From Bacteroidia bacterium (GTDB lineage Bacteria; Bacteroidota; Bacteroidia; J057), in the NCBI GenBank assembly GCA_030430575.1, contig JAUIKF010000018.1:62001-126000 (forward strand): 64,000 nucleotides of DNA. Reading direction: 5' to 3'. This document shows, one piece after another, positions 60,269-64,000 of this stretch (positions within the stretch are counted from its first letter, which is position 1; each line of letters begins with the position of its first letter). The position numbers were made by a program, and so were the translations under genes. The notes beneath the pieces are model-generated. The model was given only the letters and a program-made list of their open reading frames with translations. It did no database searches and was not told the DNA's origin.

Positions 60269-62668
60269 TTATTCATCGCGAAGGGCCTCGATGGGATTTG
60301 CAGATGCGGCTGTATAGGCACGATAGCTGATGGTCAATAAGGCGATCAACAAGGCGGCAATGCCAGCCAAGACAAAGGTGCCCCAGCCCATTTCTATCCG
60401 GTAGGCAAAATTTTCCAACCAGCCATGCATAAACCAGGCACTCAAGGGAGCGGCAATCACAAAAGCGATAACCACCAAACTCGAAACGCCTTTGCCTAAG
60501 AGAATCAATAGTTGGGAGACAGAAGCGCCCATCACTTTGCGAATGCCCAATTCCTTTACCCTACGCTCTGCTGCTAGGGAAACAAGGCCATATAAGCCCA
60601 AGCAAGCGATGAATATCGCCAACAATGCAATGATGCTCACCACCTTGGTCACTTGCCGATCTGCTTGATAAAGCGCCTCAAAGTGGGTATCGAGGAATTC
60701 GTATTCAAAGGGGAAATCTGTCCCTGTAGCCATCCATTTTTCCTCCAAAAAAGGCAAGATATTCCCTAATTTATTAGGATGAATCTTAATGGAAACCTCA
60801 CTCACGCCCCATCGAGGCTGGACTGACATCGCCAGCGGATTGATCCCTTCGTGGAGGGAATTATAGTTAAAGTCTTTGACAAGCCCTATCACTTGGCCCC
60901 ATTCTTCATGCCACCCAAATTTCATGGCTTTCCCTACGGGATCATCCCATCCTAACTTCTTAGCAAGCTCTTCATTGATGACAAAAGCGTGGCCTTCATC
61001 TTGTGCATATTCCTTCGAGAAACTCCGCCCGTCTAGCAATTCGATGTCATAGAGCTCAATATAGTCATAATCGATATTGAGGTGAGAAATCGCCAGCCCT
61101 TGCTCAGCTGTATCGGCCTTGACGCGAATCCCTGTTTGGTGGATATTGTTGCCGAGGCGCTGGCCTGAGGAGGCTACTGCGATAATATCGGGGTGGGTGA
61201 GGAGCTCTTCTTTAAAACTGGAATAGGTTTCATTAAGGGCACGCGTACCTGGCAAGAGCATGACCTGCTCGGTTTGGAAGCCAGGATGGCGGTCGGTCAT
61301 GAAGCGCAGCTGTTGTGCGACGAGGAGGGTGCCAATGATCATACAAGTGGCAATGGCAAATTGGGCCACGACCAAGATGTTTTGTAGGGAAAAGCGCCCT
61401 GCACGAATCCTCAAATGCCCTTTGATCGCTTCAATGGGTTTGAAACCTGCCATGAACAGGGCTGGATATAGGCCTGCCAGTAGTCCCACTAACAGGGTTC
61501 CGCCAAGCATCATCAGCAGCCATAACGGCTGCCCTAATACGCCAAATGAGATTTCTCGCTGACTGAGTTCATTTAGATAAGGGAGCGTGAAATAGGAAAT
61601 GAGCAAAGCAATTCCGATGGCAATAACCGCAAAAGTGATAGACTCTAGGATAAATTGTCGGGCCAGGTGACCATGCGTCGCGCCTATGGTCTTGCGGATG
61701 CCTACCTCTCGTGCACGCTTGATGGAGCGCGCAGTAGATAGATTCATAAAATTGATGCTTGCGATGAGTAGGACAAAAAGGGCCAGGACAGAAAAAATCT
61801 TGATATACTTTCCGTCAAATTTCCTGTAGTTCTGGTAATCATGGGTGATGTCGGTAGAGGCCAAATGCACTTCTTCCAGTGATTGTACAAATAGCTGATA
61901 TCCATCTGTGGCATCCTCTCCCATATGTTGGGTGAGAAAGTCCGGGAATTTGGCTTCCATTGCATCAATATCGGTCCCTGGCACCAACTTCAAATACGTC
62001 ACTAGCCAGTTACTTCCCCAATTTTGAAGCATTCTGTCTTGATCGTCCTTGCCGATTGTCTTCATCGAGATCAACCCATCAAATTGCAGATGAGAATGGT
62101 CGGGAATATCTTTTAAGATCCCAGCAACCGTAAAGACAGTCGTGTCTTCATTGCGCACCTCCAGTTGCTTTCCCACAGCATTGGGATCATCAAAGAGCTT
62201 GCGCGCCATCGTCTCGGTGATCAGGAGATCATTGGGACCGTGCAAAGCAGTTGTTTTGTCCCCATATACCAGCTCAAAGTCGAACAGGTCAAAGAAGGCC
62301 GTGTCCACGATGTAAAGCTTCTCTGCAAATATCTTTTTATCACCATTTTGTAAGGGCACATCTTGTCGATTGAGCAATCGAGTATAGGCTTCCACTTCGG
62401 GAAATTCTTCCTGTAATGCTGGTCCCATAGGATACATGGAAAGGGCTACCTTTTGGGGAATGATCCCATCCCACGTCTGAACTTCGTTCAGGCGATAGAC
62501 TTGTTCTTTTTCGCTGTGAAAGCTGTCAAAGCTGAGTTCATTTTGAATAAATAAAAAGATCAACAAGCAAGCCGCCATTCCCACTGAAAGTCCTACAATA
62601 TTGATTAGCGAAAAAACCTTATGTCGTGCAAGGTTGCGGAGGAGAATTTTGAAATAATTATGGAGCAT
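60269..62668 (-). CDS. FtsX-like ABC transporter permease (MacB type), second copy
   Basis: 799 residues starting MLHNYFKILLRNLARHKVFS. It shows the same double-FtsX structure as the protein at 16171-18543: first block SIKRAREVGIRKTIGATHGHL, second block AAERRVKELGIRKVMGASVSQ, ending in NPIEALRDE. The two proteins are clearly paralogous in layout but not closely similar along most of their length. The ATPase partner is not adjacent. Substrate unknown. The long upstream region (62669-63150) carries several hairpins. Confidence 0.94.
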   Translation of the reverse strand: MLHNYFKILLRNLARHKVFSLINIVGLSVGMAACLLIFLFIQNELSFDSFHSEKEQVYRLNEVQTWDGIIPQKVALSMYPMGPALQEEFPEVEAYTRLLNRQDVPLQNGDKKIFAEKLYIVDTAFFDLFDFELVYGDKTTALHGPNDLLITETMARKLFDDPNAVGKQLEVRNEDTTVFTVAGILKDIPDHSHLQFDGLISMKTIGKDDQDRMLQNWGSNWLVTYLKLVPGTDIDAMEAKFPDFLTQHMGEDATDGYQLFVQSLEEVHLASTDITHDYQNYRKFDGKYIKIFSVLALFVLLIASINFMNLSTARSIKRAREVGIRKTIGATHGHLARQFILESITFAVIAIGIALLISYFTLPYLNELSQREISFGVLGQPLWLLMMLGGTLLVGLLAGLYPALFMAGFKPIEAIKGHLRIRAGRFSLQNILVVAQFAIATCMIIGTLLVAQQLRFMTDRHPGFQTEQVMLLPGTRALNETYSSFKEELLTHPDIIAVASSGQRLGNNIHQTGIRVKADTAEQGLAISHLNIDYDYIELYDIELLDGRSFSKEYAQDEGHAFVINEELAKKLGWDDPVGKAMKFGWHEEWGQVIGLVKDFNYNSLHEGINPLAMSVQPRWGVSEVSIKIHPNKLGNILPFLEEKWMATGTDFPFEYEFLDTHFEALYQADRQVTKVVSIIALLAIFIACLGLYGLVSLAAERRVKELGIRKVMGASVSQLLILLGKGVSSLVVIAFVIAAPLSAWFMHGWLENFAYRIEMGWGTFVLAGIAALLIALLTISYRAYTAASANPIEALRDE

Positions 62669-63150
62669 GTGTAAGAGATTAGTAGGTAGGAAAAAACTCA
62701 GGAAGGTAATTTAATAGACATGCCCCTACCTAGCAAGTTGCAAGAAAGCGGGGGCATTTATTCGCAAGAATTCCATCAAAAAGGTGGCATTCAGTAGTTT
62801 TACGGGTAAAAAAAGGTTTTGTCCCCCTCTTTGTCCACCCTTTATGGTATAAAGTCTACCCATAAATACTGATATTGCTACCGTTTTCAAGCTTTTGAAA
62901 ATAGGGTAAAACCTCTGGTTAAGGTGGGAAGCGGGACAGTGCTTAATTGCGCTGTCCCCTTTACTTTTTTATATTTTTCCTAAGAAGGAAAAATAGTAGA
63001 TCTTTAATGATTGTGCGGCTGGGATGAAACGAGCGAGGGCGGACGGATCGTAGGGTTGGCCTTGGTTGGCTCGTTTCGATTTTTTGGTTACTTTTTTCTA
63101 AAAAAAGTAACATAGCAAAGTATAAATACAATCATTATTAATCCCCATCT
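62669..63150. other. Intergenic region with several hairpins
   Basis: About 480 bases between divergent genes, with no gene seen. It holds ATGCCCC/GGGGCAT (62721-62727 with 62752-62758), TTTTCAA/TTGAAAA near 62885, a rightward terminator (62933-62971), GAAACGAGC/GCTCGTTTC (63026-63034 with 63069-63077) and GTTACTTTTTT/AAAAAAGTAAC (63087-63097 with 63101-63111). I see no match to RNase P RNA, tmRNA, SRP RNA or 6S RNA signatures. Confidence 0.5.
62933..62971 (+). terminator. Strong rightward terminator in gene-free DNA
   Basis: GGGACAG-T-GC (62933-62942) pairs with GC-G-CTGTCCC (62949-62958) around a six-base loop, then CTTTACTTTTTT. No rightward gene lies before it, so it may end a small RNA transcribed from about 62700 onward, or attenuate the HAD hydrolase gene downstream. 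Confidence 0.65.
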
Positions 63151-63762
63151 ATGCACCTTTCCACCATCGTCTTCGACCTAGGCGGCGTCATGATCGGCTG
63201 GGACCCCCGCAACCTCTATCGCAAGATTTTTTTTGATGAGCAGGAAATGGAATATTTCCTGGCCAATGTATGCAACCACGACTGGAATCATCAGCAGGAT
63301 GCAGGTCGTACCTTTGAAGCTGGGGTTGCTGAAGTAGTGGCAAATTTCCCTCATTACGAATCCCAAATCCGAGCCTATCAAGAACGCTGGGTAGAAACCC
63401 TAGGGGAAGTGAATACAGAAGTTGTGGAAATGCAGCAGGCCTTGCTTCGTGATCCACGCTATCGCGTACTAGCCCTGACCAACTGGTCTCATGAGACCTT
63501 TCCCATTGCTCAAGGGCTATTTCCCTTCTTGGCGGACTTTGAAGGGACGCTCGTGTCAGGCGTGGAGAAGCTCGCCAAGCCAGACTTGGCCATTTATGAA
63601 TTGCTGATTCAGCGTTATGAGCTGGTGCCGCAGGAGACGCTGTTTATCGATGATTCCTTAATTAATGTGCAAGCGGCGGAAATGGCAGGACTTCAAACCA
63701 TTCACTTTCAGTCACCAGCGCAGTTAGCGACAGCCTTCCAAGTTTATGGGATTTCGTTTTAA
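63151..63762 (+). CDS. HAD superfamily hydrolase (subfamily IA)
   Basis: 203 residues. Motif I is IVFDLGGVMIGWD with nucleophile D9, motif II VLALTNWSHETF, motif III VSGVEKLAKPDLAIYELLIQRY (conserved lysine) and motif IV TLFIDDSLINVQAAEMAGLQ. This fits the HAD-IA group of phosphatases and dehalogenase-like enzymes, close to the YihX-type sugar-phosphate phosphatases. Substrate unknown. It is followed by a short gap and another rightward gene. Confidence 0.93.
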   Translation: MHLSTIVFDLGGVMIGWDPRNLYRKIFFDEQEMEYFLANVCNHDWNHQQDAGRTFEAGVAEVVANFPHYESQIRAYQERWVETLGEVNTEVVEMQQALLRDPRYRVLALTNWSHETFPIAQGLFPFLADFEGTLVSGVEKLAKPDLAIYELLIQRYELVPQETLFIDDSLINVQAAEMAGLQTIHFQSPAQLATAFQVYGISF

Positions 63763-63855
63763 ACAATTCAGCAGGCAAAATTGCGTAACCAAAGTGCCCC
63801 TTTTGATTCGGCTAATTGATCGGAGGCCATTATACTTGCAATAACCTATAGAAAA

Positions 63856-64000
63856 ATGATAGAGAAATTTGGCAATTACACGCTTGAAAATACAGACGCC
63901 TCTCTTCGACTTACCTATGTGCGAACTGCCAAGGATTGGATGGATGCGCTGATTTCAGGAGTAATGGGGATTGGCAGTTTAGCAATCGTTGGCGCTGTTA
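63856..64000 (+). CDS. Unknown membrane protein, N-terminal part
   Basis: The frame opens MIEKFGNYTLENTDASLRLT and continues TYVRTAKDWMDALISG to a hydrophobic stretch (MGIGSLAIVGAV) that reaches the window edge, so a membrane helix is beginning. No family is recognisable from 48 codons. No Shine-Dalgarno site is seen, but this is usual here. Confidence 0.5.
   Translation, partial: MIEKFGNYTLENTDASLRLTYVRTAKDWMDALISGVMGIGSLAIVGAV

Noticed and set aside
62690-62971. Known housekeeping RNA (tmRNA, RNase P, SRP RNA, 6S RNA)
   Set aside because: No signature motifs of these RNAs, such as the P4 core of RNase P or a CCA-ending tRNA-like end, were found; only an undefined small RNA remains possible.

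Overview
The window looks like a chromosomal stretch of a Bacteroidota bacterium, most likely a marine or environmental Saprospiria-type member (inference). The support is: several secreted proteins with C-terminal type IX secretion (T9SS) sorting domains (4465-8487, 46279-47415, 51860-54001); TAnnTTTG-type promoters, some placed so close to the ATG that the mRNA would be leaderless; few Shine-Dalgarno sites; a MurF-alanine racemase fusion; a TPR sensor kinase; two FtsX-like permeases; and many lipoproteins. No rRNA, tRNA, CRISPR array, transposase or prophage was seen.

Layout. 1-582: start of a HerA-like (DUF853) ATPase with a coupled small membrane protein. 1188-4105: TPR histidine kinase and NarL/LuxR response regulator. 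4465-8487: large T9SS-secreted lamin-tail/Fn3 protein. 8559-10106: TrkH potassium channel subunit. 10161-14775: leftward run with an SH3-like protein, a seven-blade regulator-propeller lipoprotein, two unknown lipoproteins and a TonB-C-like protein. 14910-15809: divergent membrane-anchored winged-helix regulator. 16171-19332: FtsX-like permease and Lon-substrate-binding-domain protein. 19403-24268: four-gene glycan assembly operon (two GT2 enzymes, a GT-C mannosyltransferase-like protein, an acyltransferase-like protein). 24491-26407: LRR protein, RadC and ribosomal protein S20. 26470-34071: a 1618-residue secreted protein, PrmA, a DUF6150 protein and an orphan transhydrogenase alpha subunit. 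34140-40516: rightward MurF-Alr, RND-type exporter and AAA/PD-(D/E)XK protein. 40523-45395: leftward LptB, GT28-like glycosyltransferase, WG-repeat protein and class V aminotransferase. 45533-46157: a decayed xisH with an intact xisI. 46279-50005: acidic T9SS protein divergent from a HisKA kinase/OmpR regulator pair. 50210-56184: three-gene leftward cluster of exported Fn3/OB-type proteins. 56334-64000: small membrane protein, TlpA-like thioredoxin lipoprotein, unknown membrane protein, PurD, a second FtsX-like permease, a HAD hydrolase and the start of another gene.

How the genes may work together. Most of the window concerns the cell envelope: peptidoglycan precursors (MurF-Alr), LPS export (LptB), glycan synthesis (19403-24268), secreted proteins, and three signalling loci. 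Two of those loci (13957-15809 and 46279-50005) share one design: a regulator with an OmpR-type winged helix, a divergent exported protein, and between them four short GTAAA or GTTAAA direct repeats spaced by about one helical turn. This suggests self-regulated envelope-sensing circuits and is the most interesting regulatory signal I found.

The intergenic DNA is unusually rich in palindromes. At least six sequence families are present, several in more than one copy within the window, and two rho-independent-type terminators lie in gene-free DNA without an upstream reading frame, so small RNAs are possible there. I did not find an unmistakably new multi-gene system. The best candidates for a second look are the phased operator repeats with their inverted-topology regulator, the xisHI remnant, the glycan operon and the orphan terminators.
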